53,915 nucleotides of DNA, from NCBI GenBank assembly GCA_023150935.1, contig JAKLJW010000037.1, positions 1-53,915 on the forward strand. The letters run 5' to 3'. The notes beneath the pieces were generated by a model that saw only the letters and a list, made by a program, of their open reading frames with translations, made no database searches and was not told the origin of the DNA. Numbering within the stretch: position 1 is the first letter of the stretch; each line of letters begins with the position of its first letter. This stretch comes from Candidatus Binatia bacterium. Its GTDB lineage: Bacteria; Desulfobacterota; Binatia; HRBIN30. The translations under genes and the position numbers were made by a program. This document shows, piece by piece, positions 1 through 8,483 of the stretch.

Positions 1-2
1 GT

Positions 3-224
3 CCCGCAGAGCCCACCACCAGTGGCGCATCGCCCGCTGAGCGCGTCGAACGCGCCGTGCGCGACGCTGCTCACCCCCTCAGCCTCCCCGAACTGCGCGC
101 GGCCTGTCGGATGCGCACCGCAACCCTGTGTGACACCCTCACCGAACTCATCGCCGCCGGTCGCCTGCGCAAGACCGCCGACGGCTATGAACTGACCGAC
201 GTTTCCCGTTTCCCAGCTCTATAG
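3..224 (+). CDS. C-terminal fragment of a winged-helix protein (5' end outside window)
   Basis: The frame is open from the window edge to a TAG at 222-224 and gives about 73 residues. They read as a small helical DNA-binding fold: an ERVERAVRDAAHPLSLPELRA helix pair, a recognition-like helix around TLCDTLTELIAAG, and a GRLRKTADGYEL wing. This layout is typical of winged-helix domains at the C-terminus of replication, primase or ATPase-type proteins from mobile elements, but the rest of the gene is missing, so the family cannot be named. A hairpin overlaps its last codons. The reading frame is well supported; any role beyond nucleic-acid binding is inference. Confidence 0.5.
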   Translation, partial: PAEPTTSGASPAERVERAVRDAAHPLSLPELRAACRMRTATLCDTLTELIAAGRLRKTADGYELTDVSRFPAL

Positions 225-251
225 AGATGCGGGGAAACGGAAACGGGAAAC
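201..251. repeat. Inverted repeat at the end of the first gene
   Basis: GTTTCCCGTTTCC (201-213) is perfectly complementary to GGAAACGGGAAAC (239-251). A nested pairing of GTTTCCC (208-214) with GGGAAAC (232-238) is also possible, and the loop contains the palindrome CTCTATAGAG (218-227). The repeat overlaps the stop codon of the winged-helix gene. There is no U-tract, so this is not a standard intrinsic terminator. Confidence 0.6.
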
Positions 252-271
252 GCCAGCGCTTCCGTGATGAT

Positions 272-311
272 CCCCTCCTGCCTGAGCAGGAGGGGCTGAG
301 CCTTCAGCCCC
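272..311. repeat. Two overlapping, mutually exclusive hairpins
   Basis: CCCCTCCTGC (272-281) pairs perfectly with GCAGGAGGGG (286-295) around a CTGA loop. GGGGCTGA (292-299) pairs perfectly with TCAGCCCC (304-311) around a GCCT loop. Both stems use bases 292-295, so only one can form in full. This geometry resembles an attenuator or anti-terminator switch, but no U-tract or leader peptide is evident. It could also be a remnant of a mobile-element end. Confidence 0.55.
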
Positions 312-324
312 ATAACCGCTCCGC

Positions 325-409
325 AGCACCGGCGGCTGAGCGGGTCAAGGGCGGCGACCATCGGGAGCCGAGCGCAGCGATCCCTTGACGCGCTCAGACG
401 TCCGGTGCT
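325..409. repeat. Long imperfect inverted repeat
   Basis: Bases 325-351 and 382-409 are complementary over about 27 bp with a few mismatches and one length difference. The outer part is AGCACCGG/CCGGTGCT and the inner part GTCAAGGG/CCCTTGAC, around a 30-base loop. No gene is visible between 225 and 570, so together with the two hairpins upstream this accounts for most of the gap. It may be a palindromic extragenic element. No function is assigned. Confidence 0.55.
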
Positions 410-570
410 ACCGCCCGCGCATGCGTGTGACCCTCAAAGATCGTGGAGGCCACGCCATCAAATTGCGCGGACGTGCTCACGGTGCCAAAGCCCCGCTTTA
501 GCGATCCCTCTTCCAGGATGCCTGTGGGGACGGGCGGATTGGATTTTGCGCCTGTGGCGAGAGAGATGGG

Positions 571-2061
571 ATGATGGATGAGAGGCAGGTGAAGATCCGG
601 CGGCCGCGTGGGTGGCTCGCTCCGGTCCTTGCTCTGGCGCTGTTTGCGGTCGGGGTTGTGGCGGTCGGGCGCATGGTGCGCCCGGAGCAACACCGGGTCA
701 CGCTGATGGCGGGAGACCCAGCGACCCAGCGCGCGCTGTTCGGCCATATGCTGAAGGCCACTTTGGGCAAGCGTGGCATCGACATAAGAATCGTGAAACC
801 GACACCGGTAGAAGTCGCACTGGGCGAGCTGGATGCCGGTACCATCGACCTCGCTTTGGCCCCGAGCGCATTGAGCTTCGATGGCTTCCCCAACTTGCGC
901 GAAGTCACGCCGCTCTACTTCGAGGCGCTGCAACTGGTCGTGCGCCCGGAGCTGGCGCTTGCCGCAACGGAGGACCTCGGCGCGCTGCGCGGCCATACGG
1001 TCGACATCGGTCCCGCGGAATCCGGCGCGGCGAAACTCGCCCACGCGGTACTGCGCTTCGCCCAGGTCGCGGATGGTCCTGACGGCGTCGTTATTCACCA
1101 CCTCCAACCGGTGGAAGCGAAAGCACTGGTCGAGGGGGGCGACCGAGCGGCACTTCCAGACGCTTTCTTTGTGCTCTCGCTCGTGCCCTCGCCGCCGGTT
1201 CTGCGCCTGGTGAGGGATGTCGGCTACCGGCTCGTGCCGCTGGCGTTTGCCGACGCCTTTCGCCTCCAGGGTATCCTGCTCGGGGGCGATGACGCGGGTA
1301 CGCATGCGGTGGAGCGCTCCGACGTGTACGAGACCTATGTTCCACCGTTCGTTTACGAAACCACACCGCCGGTACCGGCCGAGGAGCTGCCGACGCTCGG
1401 CACCCGCTTGCTGTTGCTGACTAACGATCGAGTCCCGGCGCCAACGGTCACTGCAATCCTTGAAGCGATCTTCACTTCGGCGTTCGCCCGACTCAGCCAT
1501 CCACCACTCGACGACAGCGTGCTGGCCCATCCGACCAGGCTTACCCTCCACCCGGGCACGGAGGCCTACCTGGCCCGCAACCGGCCGTTCGTCACGGACG
1601 AGCGGGTGGATGTGCTGAGCAACACGGTTAGCATTATCGGTGCGCTGGGGGGCAGTGCCCTCTTCCTCTGGCAGTGGCGTCGGAGACTGGCACAGCGGGC
1701 GCGCGACGAGCTGTTCGGAACCTACCTGCGCCGGCTTGCCGATGTCTCACGGCGCGTTGCCGACGTGGAACTCGCCGCGGACCTCGAGTTGGAGCCGCTT
1801 GCCGCTGCGCAGCGGCAACTCTTGGAGCTCAAAGCCGAGGTCCTCGACGGGGTCGTTGCCGGCACCCTGAGCGAAACCGAAGCCCTGCCGGCACTGGTGA
1901 TGCCAATCAATGCCGCCGTCGAACACGTCGCCGGCCTTATCCTGCACGTTCGCGAGAACGTAGAAGAGAAAGCGCAGGAACAGGGCCGCAGCGTGGAGGC
2001 TTTGTGGGCAGAGGCTCTGGAAGGCGGTGAAGGTACGAAAACACCGCCTCCGGCTGGCTGA
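571..2061 (+). CDS. TAXI-type (NMT1-like) solute-binding protein anchored in the membrane
   Basis: A 496-residue protein. An N-terminal membrane segment (about residues 14-36) is followed by a periplasmic-binding fold (about 42-340) with TAXI-family features: MAGDPATQRALF near the start, the GELDAGTIDLALAP segment, and an LGALRGHTVDIGP stretch. A second membrane segment lies near 350-370, then a charged cytoplasmic helix (375-480) that may form a coiled coil. TAXI proteins bind small acids for TRAP transporters, but no TRAP permease genes are adjacent, so this may be an orphan sensor or binding protein. The start is the first of two adjacent ATGs (571, 574). It converges on the sulfatase gene with about 20 bp between the stops. 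Confidence 0.7.
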   Translation: MMDERQVKIRRPRGWLAPVLALALFAVGVVAVGRMVRPEQHRVTLMAGDPATQRALFGHMLKATLGKRGIDIRIVKPTPVEVALGELDAGTIDLALAPSALSFDGFPNLREVTPLYFEALQLVVRPELALAATEDLGALRGHTVDIGPAESGAAKLAHAVLRFAQVADGPDGVVIHHLQPVEAKALVEGGDRAALPDAFFVLSLVPSPPVLRLVRDVGYRLVPLAFADAFRLQGILLGGDDAGTHAVERSDVYETYVPPFVYETTPPVPAEELPTLGTRLLLLTNDRVPAPTVTAILEAIFTSAFARLSHPPLDDSVLAHPTRLTLHPGTEAYLARNRPFVTDERVDVLSNTVSIIGALGGSALFLWQWRRRLAQRARDELFGTYLRRLADVSRRVADVELAADLELEPLAAAQRQLLELKAEVLDGVVAGTLSETEALPALVMPINAAVEHVAGLILHVRENVEEKAQEQGRSVEALWAEALEGGEGTKTPPPAG

Positions 2062-2081
2062 GTATCTCCGCTAACGCATGC

Positions 2082-3671
2082 TTACTGCTTCCATCCGCGG
2101 GGATTCGCGAAGAAGTCGCGCTCCCAGTGCTCGATCGTCGCACGGATGCGCGACGCGTTCTCCGGGTGGCGAGCGATAACGTTGTAGGACTCGTTGCTGT
2201 CGGCGCGGACGTCGAACAAGAGCGGGTCGTGCGTAATCAAATGCGCAGTCTGGCCGGTCTGGGGGTCGGTGTACGTGTAGCGGTGCGCCGATCTCCCCGC
2301 GACGGTATTGACCTTGTCGAGCGGCACCGGCCACGTATACAGGTTTACCCACCGGTAGTACTTCCATGGGCCGCTGCGGGCTCCGTCGATGACGTTCGCG
2401 TTGAAGAAGAATAACGCCTCGTGTGGGCTTGCGGTTTCGCGCCCGCTGAGCAGGCCCCAGATGTCCCGGCCATCGATGATCCGGTCCCGCGGCAAGTCCA
2501 GGCCGGCAAGTCGGAGAATGGTCGGGAAGAGATCGATGTTCATCGCCGGAGCGCCGGTCACCGCACCGGTGGGTATCTGCCCCGGCCAGTGGGCAATCGC
2601 CGGGACACGCTGTCCGCCTTCCATCGGCTGCCCCTTGCGGCCGCGCAGCATGCCGGGGTTACCCAGGTGCCATGGGCCGTTGTCGCTCGTGAAGAAGACG
2701 AACGTTTCCTCCAACAGACCGCGACTGGCGAGCGCGCGCATGACCTCGCCGACGCTCGCGTCGAGTTCTTCGACCGAGTCGCCATACGGGCCGGCAGCCG
2801 ACTTGCCCTCGAACTCCACCGCGGGCACCAGCGGCGTGTGGACGTTCTTGTGCGCCAGGTAGAGGAAGAACGGCCGGGTCTTGTTGGTCTCGATGAACTC
2901 GATTGCGTCGCGCGTCAGCGCCGCCGTCACACCCCCCTGGCGCAGTCCGAGGTCTTCCTCGACCACGCTGTAGTTCTTCCAGTACTGGTACGGGAAATTG
3001 TCGTTCGAGTACGGCACTCCCGCGTAGAAGTCGAAGCCGTGCTTCGAAGGGTGGTATTCGGGAAAGACGCGAAAGTCGCCGAGGTGCCATTTGCCGACAA
3101 GCGCCGTCGCGTAACCGGCGAGCCGTAACGCTTCGGCGATGGTTATCTCCGACAGTGGTAGGCCGGGTGTTGCCGATTCGGCGGTCTGTACCATGTCCGA
3201 TGTGCCGAGATCGGCCGCCCACTCTCCCACCAGGCGGTTTGCCCTCTTTATCAAAGAGTCGTCGCCGGGCTGGATCGGGAAATTGATGCCGCTGCGCAGC
3301 GGGTAGCGGCCGGTCAACATCCCCGCGCGCGACGGCGAGCAGTTCGAATGACTGGCGTAGAAGTCGGTAAAGCGCATCCCGCCCTGCGCCAGTCGATCGA
3401 TGTTGGGTGTTCGCAGGACCGTGTTCCCGTACGCACCTAGATCTCCGTAGCCGAGATCGTCGGCCATGATCACAACGACATTGGGCAGGCGCGACGGCGC
3501 CGTTCCCGTCGGCTTGACGACATCGCTCACGGGTTGGGCGTCCTTGGCCGGATCCTTGTAGACAGACGTGTCGAGCACCGCGGCGCCTTCGCGCACCCGC
3601 GGGCCGCTTCGGGTCCAGAGGAAGACCGCGGTAACCAGGACGATGACGACCACCACGATCCACTTCTTCAT
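2082..3671 (-). CDS. Membrane-anchored type I sulfatase (arylsulfatase A-like)
   Basis: About 529 residues. An N-terminal hydrophobic helix (roughly residues 3-19) anchors or exports the protein. The alkaline-phosphatase-superfamily sulfatase domain follows, with the metal-binding VVIMADDLGYGD segment and the CSPSRAGMLTGR signature. The signature Cys (about residue 111) is the one normally oxidised to formylglycine. Downstream motifs GKWHLG, FTSDNG and GGQRVPAIAHWPG also fit the family. It should hydrolyse sulfate esters in the periplasm; the substrate is unknown. I chose ATG 3671 because GGAG lies six bases upstream; a TTG at 3677 is also possible. No formylglycine-generating enzyme is seen in the window. 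Confidence 0.88.
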   Translation of the reverse strand: MKKWIVVVVIVLVTAVFLWTRSGPRVREGAAVLDTSVYKDPAKDAQPVSDVVKPTGTAPSRLPNVVVIMADDLGYGDLGAYGNTVLRTPNIDRLAQGGMRFTDFYASHSNCSPSRAGMLTGRYPLRSGINFPIQPGDDSLIKRANRLVGEWAADLGTSDMVQTAESATPGLPLSEITIAEALRLAGYATALVGKWHLGDFRVFPEYHPSKHGFDFYAGVPYSNDNFPYQYWKNYSVVEEDLGLRQGGVTAALTRDAIEFIETNKTRPFFLYLAHKNVHTPLVPAVEFEGKSAAGPYGDSVEELDASVGEVMRALASRGLLEETFVFFTSDNGPWHLGNPGMLRGRKGQPMEGGQRVPAIAHWPGQIPTGAVTGAPAMNIDLFPTILRLAGLDLPRDRIIDGRDIWGLLSGRETASPHEALFFFNANVIDGARSGPWKYYRWVNLYTWPVPLDKVNTVAGRSAHRYTYTDPQTGQTAHLITHDPLLFDVRADSNESYNVIARHPENASRIRATIEHWERDFFANPRGWKQ

Positions 3672-3791
3672 GGGCAACTCCCGCAGCTCGCTCGCTGCCT
3701 CGTAGCACAGTTGCGCCGCGCGCGGCTATCCACGCCGGACGTGGAGGTGCCGGCGGCTCGGTCTGATGGCCTGCCGGGGACCCGGAAACGG

Positions 3792-3819
3792 CGACGCCGA
3801 CCCGGAGGGGTCGGCGTCG
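3792..3819 (-). terminator. Strong hairpin after the beta-propeller gene
   Basis: CGACGCCGACCC (3792-3803) and GGGTCGGCGTCG (3808-3819) form a perfect 12-bp stem with a GGAG loop. It lies 31 bases past the stop of the minus-strand gene ending at 3850, and before the sulfatase start. The only T-run (three bases) is on the plus side, so on the minus strand it would act as a stem without a U-tract. Confidence 0.55.
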
Positions 3820-3849
3820 TTTCGGAGCGATGCAGCGCGCGCTGCGCCG

Positions 3850-4842
3850 TCAGGACCGGCGGCGGCCAAGAAGCCATCCGCCACCGGCGGCCATGAAAGA
3901 ACCCAGCACTGCCATGGCCGCCAGAGACATCGATGGTACCGGCGCCGCCACCGCCGGCGGCAGCGGTTCGCCGAATACGGCCAAACCGAAGGTCCCCCCT
4001 CCGGACGAGAAGTCGATTATTACCGCGCCGGTCGCGATGTCGAACCGGTATATCTGACCGTTGTTGATATTTGCGCTCCAGAAAGACGTGCCGTCGGGAT
4101 CGATGTTCATCGCAAACCAGGCGTCCTCGCCTGCCGCGTCGTAGGTGTTGACCACGTTTCCGCTACTGTCCAGCCTGTAGATCAGGGGCGCGCAAGCGAC
4201 CAGTGCCCCTCCCGGGATCAATCGCAGCGCATAGCACGGTCGCTGCAAACCCGTGGCAAAGTCCGCCATCTGAGTGTCGGTGCAGACGTTGTAGCGCAGC
4301 ACCTTACTCCCTTCCGACGTGTAGTACATCGTGCAACCGTCGCCCGCGAGTTGGATCCAGTCGCTGCCACGATCCTCGGTGGCGACGTCGAAGGCATCGA
4401 GCAGATTTCCCGCGGCGTCGAACTTGCGGATATCGCGTCCGCCGTCGGCCTGACCGACATAGAACTCGCCGGCGGAGTTGAAGGAGATCGATTCGGGCGC
4501 GGCGTTGAAGCCGGACACGAACCGTGCCTCCAGCAACGTTCCGTTAATGTCGAATCTACTTACCGAATTGTCCGAGAAGTTCGTGGCCAGCAGGTTGCTG
4601 GCGCTGTCGAAAGCCATACCGGTCGTGAAGCCCCCGACCGTGGTGGTCAGGGTGCCGAGGAGATTGCCGGCGGAATCGTAGCGTTTGACGATACCCGACT
4701 GTGCCGCGAACACGTCGCCGGTTTGAAACTGCGCCACCGCCGGCGTGGCCACCAGCCCGGCGACCGACACGGCTGCCACCAGCAGGCGTGTCTCGAACCA
4801 ACCCCCCCGACCGTCCACTGCCCCAGCAGCTATCTTCCTCAT
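3850..4842 (-). CDS. Exported beta-propeller protein with a CTERM-like sorting tail
   Basis: A 330-residue protein with a signal peptide ending near TPAVAQ. Next come repeated NHL/SMP-30-like blades, seen as recurring phrases such as IVKRYDSAGNLLGTL, VSRFDINGTLLEA, IRKFDAAGNLLDAF and IYRLDSSGNVVNTY. The C-terminus is a short P-rich spacer, VPSMSL, one hydrophobic helix and a GRRRS end, which matches the layout of IPTL/PEP-CTERM sorting signals. The protein is probably exported and then processed at the envelope. ATG 4842 is preferred: GGGAGGG sits four bases upstream and a promoter candidate lies just beyond. A TTG 30 bases further upstream would lie at the predicted transcription start. No sorting peptidase gene is in the window. 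Confidence 0.72.
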   Translation of the reverse strand: MRKIAAGAVDGRGGWFETRLLVAAVSVAGLVATPAVAQFQTGDVFAAQSGIVKRYDSAGNLLGTLTTTVGGFTTGMAFDSASNLLATNFSDNSVSRFDINGTLLEARFVSGFNAAPESISFNSAGEFYVGQADGGRDIRKFDAAGNLLDAFDVATEDRGSDWIQLAGDGCTMYYTSEGSKVLRYNVCTDTQMADFATGLQRPCYALRLIPGGALVACAPLIYRLDSSGNVVNTYDAAGEDAWFAMNIDPDGTSFWSANINNGQIYRFDIATGAVIIDFSSGGGTFGLAVFGEPLPPAVAAPVPSMSLAAMAVLGSFMAAGGGWLLGRRRS

Positions 4843-4880
4843 CTTTCCCTCCCGGTTGCAAGCTGAACGCAAGACGGTCA

Positions 4881-4911
4881 GTTATATGCCAAAACCGGAT
4901 GACAAGGTCAA
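4881..4911 (-). promoter_or_regulatory. Candidate sigma-70-type promoter for the beta-propeller gene
   Basis: On the minus strand, TTGACC (4911-4906) is followed by CATATA/TATAAC-like sequence around 4888-4881, with 17-19 bases between depending on the register. It lies about 40 bases upstream of ATG 4842. The spacing is not ideal, so this is a candidate only. Confidence 0.35.
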
Positions 4912-5264
4912 ACCGTCCAGCTGTCTTATTTCTTGACGGTCGCCCGCCCGTAACGATCGAACGCCGGGGCGCAGCCGCCCCGGCGCATCGCGTACCCCCT
5001 TCGCAATCGTCGAAGATGAAAACAGATCGAACTGCCTGATAACTAGCGCCCCTCGACTTCTACTGTCAAGAAATTTTTGGCGTGGGCCGGCAACATTGGC
5101 CGGCGCCGACGGGTGTACCTCGGCACGCAAGCTCTCGACCTGCGCCGGCGGGCCTGGGCCCCCCGGCTCTCTCCCTCCCGTTGCCGCGCAGTTCCCGGCG
5201 GGTCAGAATGAGGCAGTCCGCAAAATACTGGCCGGCGACCGGACGCAGACCGAAGGAGTCGAGT
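4912..5264. repeat. Divergent intergenic region with palindromes
   Basis: No gene is seen here. CGCCGGGGCG (4962-4971) pairs perfectly with CGCCCCGGCG (4976-4985) around CAGC, giving a very strong hairpin. TTTCTTGAC (4929-4937) is the exact reverse complement of GTCAAGAAA (5065-5073), so the hairpin sits inside a wider 9-bp inverted repeat. The second arm runs into an A/T-rich stretch before the downstream gene. These may be operator or transcript-structure elements. Confidence 0.5.
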
Positions 5265-6275
5265 ATGGACCGAACGCAGTGGCGCACGCTGGTTATCGGC
5301 GTGCTGGTGGCGGGGCTGTTCCTCTTTCTGGCCTTTCGTAATGTTCCGCTCGCCGATCTTGCGGCGGCCTTCGGGCGCTTCGACGCCAGGTGGTTGATTC
5401 CGGGATTCGCCCTCAGTCTGCTGCTGATGGTCTTCCGCGCCTGGCGATGGCAGCTCGAACTGCTGCCGCTGACCCGCATCGGGCTCGGACTCCTCTGGGT
5501 CGTGTGCAGCGTCGCCTATATGGCGATCAACGTGCTGCCGGTGCGACTCGGCGAGGTCGTCCGGCCCTGGTTGCTGTCGCGGCGGTCACGGGTGTCGTTC
5601 TCGAACGTAGTAGGCACCCTGGTCGTCGAGAAGACAATGGATTCGATATGTATCGTCTTTTACATCTTGCTCGGCTTGTTGACTGCGACCGCGCTGCCGG
5701 CGTGGGTGCGGCGGGGCGCGCTGTTTCCGGCCGCGGCGGCCTTCCTGCTGGCGGCGACGGTCGTGCTGGTGTGGTGGAAGGGAGAGCCGCTCGTGCGGCG
5801 CGCGATCGCACGGTTCTTGCCGGAGCGGTTCGAGCAAGGGCTCATGCGAATCACCCGAGCGATTATCGACGGCATGCGGGTGTTGCCGAACCCGCGGCTA
5901 CTGGCGGCCGTTTTCTCGGTTTCCCTGGCTTTGTGGTGCCTGCCGATCCTGTCGAGCTACATCATGTTGATCGCCTTCGGCTTCGATGTGCCGTTCAATG
6001 CCGCGCTGATAGTCTTCATTTTCATTGGCTTCGGGACGGCATTGCCCAACGCGCCGGGAATGATCGGTACCTATCAATACGCCTGCATTCTCGCCCTGGA
6101 GTTGTTCGGCGTCGACAAGGCGGATGCACTGGCTTACGGCCTGGTGCTGAACGCCCTGCAGTTGCTGTCGATCGTCGCCCAGGGAATCGTCGCGCTGCCG
6201 CTTGCCGGTGTGACCGTCGGCGACTTCAGCCGCGCCCGCCGCGAAGCCGCGGCGGGCGAGAGGGTGGCCTCCTAA
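5265..6275 (+). CDS. Flippase-like multi-pass membrane protein (UPF0104/LPG-synthase TM family)
   Basis: A 336-residue polytopic protein with about eight membrane helices. It has family features of the lysylphosphatidylglycerol-synthase transmembrane domain: VFRAWRWQLEL near residues 48-58, AYMAINVLPVRLGEVVRPWLL, VVGTLVVEKTMDSICI, and the late GFGTALPNAPGMIGTYQYA segment. Family members move or modify lipid-linked head groups; the soluble aminoacyltransferase domain of MprF is absent, so a flippase-type role is inferred. Start ATG 5265 has AAGGAG at 5253-5258; the upstream in-frame extension lacks hydrophobic character and is rejected. Confidence 0.8.
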   Translation: MDRTQWRTLVIGVLVAGLFLFLAFRNVPLADLAAAFGRFDARWLIPGFALSLLLMVFRAWRWQLELLPLTRIGLGLLWVVCSVAYMAINVLPVRLGEVVRPWLLSRRSRVSFSNVVGTLVVEKTMDSICIVFYILLGLLTATALPAWVRRGALFPAAAAFLLAATVVLVWWKGEPLVRRAIARFLPERFEQGLMRITRAIIDGMRVLPNPRLLAAVFSVSLALWCLPILSSYIMLIAFGFDVPFNAALIVFIFIGFGTALPNAPGMIGTYQYACILALELFGVDKADALAYGLVLNALQLLSIVAQGIVALPLAGVTVGDFSRARREAAAGERVAS

Positions 6276-6339
6276 TGCTGCCTGGGGCTGGAGACGAGCG
6301 TGCGGTGATCCCTGCGCGCTTGCCGCTTTCGACCGTCCG

Positions 6340-7101
6340 CTACCGCCGCACATGCGGCGGGCGGATAGGACGTGGGGGACGCACCGGTCGGAAAGGACGG
6401 CTCGGGCGATCTCTGACGCACGCGCAGGACACCTCCGAAAAGCGGTAGCCGCTACGACACTCGACGCTTCGGGTGCAGCCTTCTGCCGACTGCATCGTGC
6501 ACCGCCCCTGCACGCACGCGGCACGCTGGTTCATGCAGGGATCGGCGAAGCACCGTACGCCCGGAAGGCCGCAGGCGGGCTCGCTCTCGAATCGGCTCAG
6601 CGCACGGCAATCGCACCCGGTGCAATAGTCCGAGAACAACGCGCAATCGGAGTCCTTACGGCACAGCTCGCCATCGTCGTCCGCGACGCAGGCGCAACGC
6701 TCCGTAGACCAGCGAAAACGAGGCTTGCAGAGAGCGCGCGCAGTACAAGGTCCGGTCCCGGGGTCGCAGTACTGTTGCGTGCACGCACCGCCGGGCGGGG
6801 TACAGATGCCGCAGCTCTCGTTACAGCAGACGTCGCCGTTCTGGCACGTGGTGTCGCCGCACGGGGTCACTCCGGGCGGGCAGATCAGCCGACAGGGACG
6901 CAGTTGACACGGCTCGCCGGGCTCGCAGGGCGGCGGGCAGTCGACGACGCAACCGGCGCTCAGGGCGGCGGTCGCCGCACGGCTGCCCTCGATCTCGCCC
7001 GCATCGTTCGGTCCACAGCCCGTTGCCACAAAGCCCAGGAGCAACAGCGGCAAGGCACAGCACCTCGCTACCGGATGTCTGCTCTTTCGTTGCACCATCA
7101 T
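6340..7101 (-). CDS. Cysteine-rich predicted lipoprotein
   Basis: About 253 residues. The signal peptide ends in FVATGC, a plausible lipobox. The mature part has roughly three dozen cysteines in CPPPC-, CGDTTC-, CNESCGIC- and CTGCDC-like clusters, which suggests several small disulfide-bonded or EGF-like modules. The last 25 residues are a P/R repeat (RPFRPVRPPRPIRPP). Such proteins occur on the surface of myxobacteria-like organisms; no enzymatic motif is visible. GAGG lies five bases before ATG 7101, with a second ATG at 7098. It converges on the flippase-like gene. Confidence 0.65.
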   Translation of the reverse strand: MMVQRKSRHPVARCCALPLLLLGFVATGCGPNDAGEIEGSRAATAALSAGCVVDCPPPCEPGEPCQLRPCRLICPPGVTPCGDTTCQNGDVCCNESCGICTPPGGACTQQYCDPGTGPCTARALCKPRFRWSTERCACVADDDGELCRKDSDCALFSDYCTGCDCRALSRFESEPACGLPGVRCFADPCMNQRAACVQGRCTMQSAEGCTRSVECRSGYRFSEVSCACVRDRPSRPFRPVRPPRPIRPPHVRR

Positions 7102-7355
7102 CAAGACCTCAGTCCTAGTTCTAGGAGCCCCCCCACATCCGCTGACGGAGGCGTCCGGCGATTCCCGACAATCGGGCTATAGGCCGCGCTGTCATCGACA
7201 ATCAAGCATTTTCGGAATCGATGTTGCGCCATGTGACCGGGGTAATCGAAGGGCCGCCGGCGTCGAGTTGCCAACACCGAACCGCCTCTATAGCCTGCGC
7301 GTCGGCTGACGCTCGCTAAGGTGCTGTTCGAGAAGTCCTGGTTGTACCTCAAGCT

Positions 7356-8264
7356 CTAGGGACGGGTCGGAGTCTCCTCCGGTGCACCCCCGGGGTTCAG
7401 GGCACGCTCTCGACCGCCCGGCAGTTTGGCGAGCAGCAGGGTTGGCGTGCGGTCCCAGCGCACGTTTGCGACTCGCGTGCCCGGAAACAGGCCCGGGCGG
7501 GCATCGCCGACCGGTACGCCCCCGTCCCGGGCCCGTGCCGCCGCACCGTCGCAGTCGGCAACACCGTAAGCGATTCCCCAAAACTGCTGCGGGCGACGTG
7601 GGCCGCTGCCGTCGGTGCGCATGATGAGCTCGAGCACGACGTCGCCGAGCCCGAGACCCACGTTGCGCGTGCCGCGCTCGGGAAAGTCCCGGCGCCACGC
7701 CACGTGGAGGCCGAGCGCCTCCGTCCACAGCCGCTCTGCGCTCTCGATGTCCCGGGTGAAAAGAACGACGTGATCGATCCGTTCGCACGCGGTTCCGTTG
7801 CCGCTGGTGTCGGGTGCGAGCGGCAACGTCTCCGGCGTGGTCGTGTGCCGAATGATCAGCAGTCGCAGACCGCCGGCCGTGTCGCGGTCGACGAGAGCAC
7901 TGCTCCAGGTTCGCCCGCGGCCCCCGGCGTCGTCTGCTCCGTGTCCGTCCATCGGGTCGGTAACAACGAGCCCTTTCCCGCGCAGGTTCGCGATCGCTCT
8001 ATCGAGATCGGGCGTCCGCAACGCCAGGGCGAGCGGTCGTTCCTTGCGTCCGGACAGAGCCTGACCGACAAAGCCGGCCGTACCGGGTTGTGCGTCTGCC
8101 AGGAGTTCCAGGTACGCGTTGTCCAGCCGAAAGAGCGTGTTGCGCGTGCCGAGGTCCGGATGTCTGCCGTGCCACGACGGCGCCCGGCCGAGCAGGGCAC
8201 CGTACGCGGCCGTGGCGGTGTCCAGGTCGGCAACGGCGATGACCACATGATCGAGGGTAAACAT
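7356..8264 (-). CDS. Two-domain VOC (glyoxalase/dioxygenase fold) protein
   Basis: A 302-residue protein made of two vicinal-oxygen-chelate modules. The first starts FTLDHVVIAVADLDTATAAY and runs to about residue 135; the second starts RIDHVVLFTRDIESAERLW near 165 and runs to about 285. Each has the expected His in the first strand and Glu-containing later strands (AYLELLAD, VVLELIMRT), so a metal site is possible. VOC enzymes include glyoxalases, extradiol dioxygenases and epimerases; the substrate cannot be read from sequence. ATG 8264 begins exactly at the first VOC strand. It is transcribed divergently from pgi. Confidence 0.78.
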   Translation of the reverse strand: MFTLDHVVIAVADLDTATAAYGALLGRAPSWHGRHPDLGTRNTLFRLDNAYLELLADAQPGTAGFVGQALSGRKERPLALALRTPDLDRAIANLRGKGLVVTDPMDGHGADDAGGRGRTWSSALVDRDTAGGLRLLIIRHTTTPETLPLAPDTSGNGTACERIDHVVLFTRDIESAERLWTEALGLHVAWRRDFPERGTRNVGLGLGDVVLELIMRTDGSGPRRPQQFWGIAYGVADCDGAAARARDGGVPVGDARPGLFPGTRVANVRWDRTPTLLLAKLPGGRERALNPGGAPEETPTRP

Positions 8265-8483
8265 GGGTCGACAGGGTACAACGGCAGCGCATGACAGGGA
8301 AAAGGTCGCATAGAAGGCGGTGCGGCGGGGGATCTGTCCCAAGGCTACATTGTCGGTTTTCCGCCTCGGATAATCGAGGTAAGTTGCGCGCGTGCGTCGT
8401 GCCGGCGGGGCCCGTCCTCCCTCGATCGGATGGGGCTCGTGCGGCTTGACGCGCATTACGCTGGCGATGAGGAGGCGGTCGTT

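Noticed and set aside
394..1551. Long minus-strand reading frame of 385 residues
   Set aside because: It runs antisense to the TAXI-type protein gene, is Arg/His-rich without domain features, and is a GC-rich shadow.
4843..4872. TTG start 30 bases upstream for the beta-propeller gene
   Set aside because: GGGAGGG stands before ATG 4842, and the TTG would sit at the predicted transcription start.
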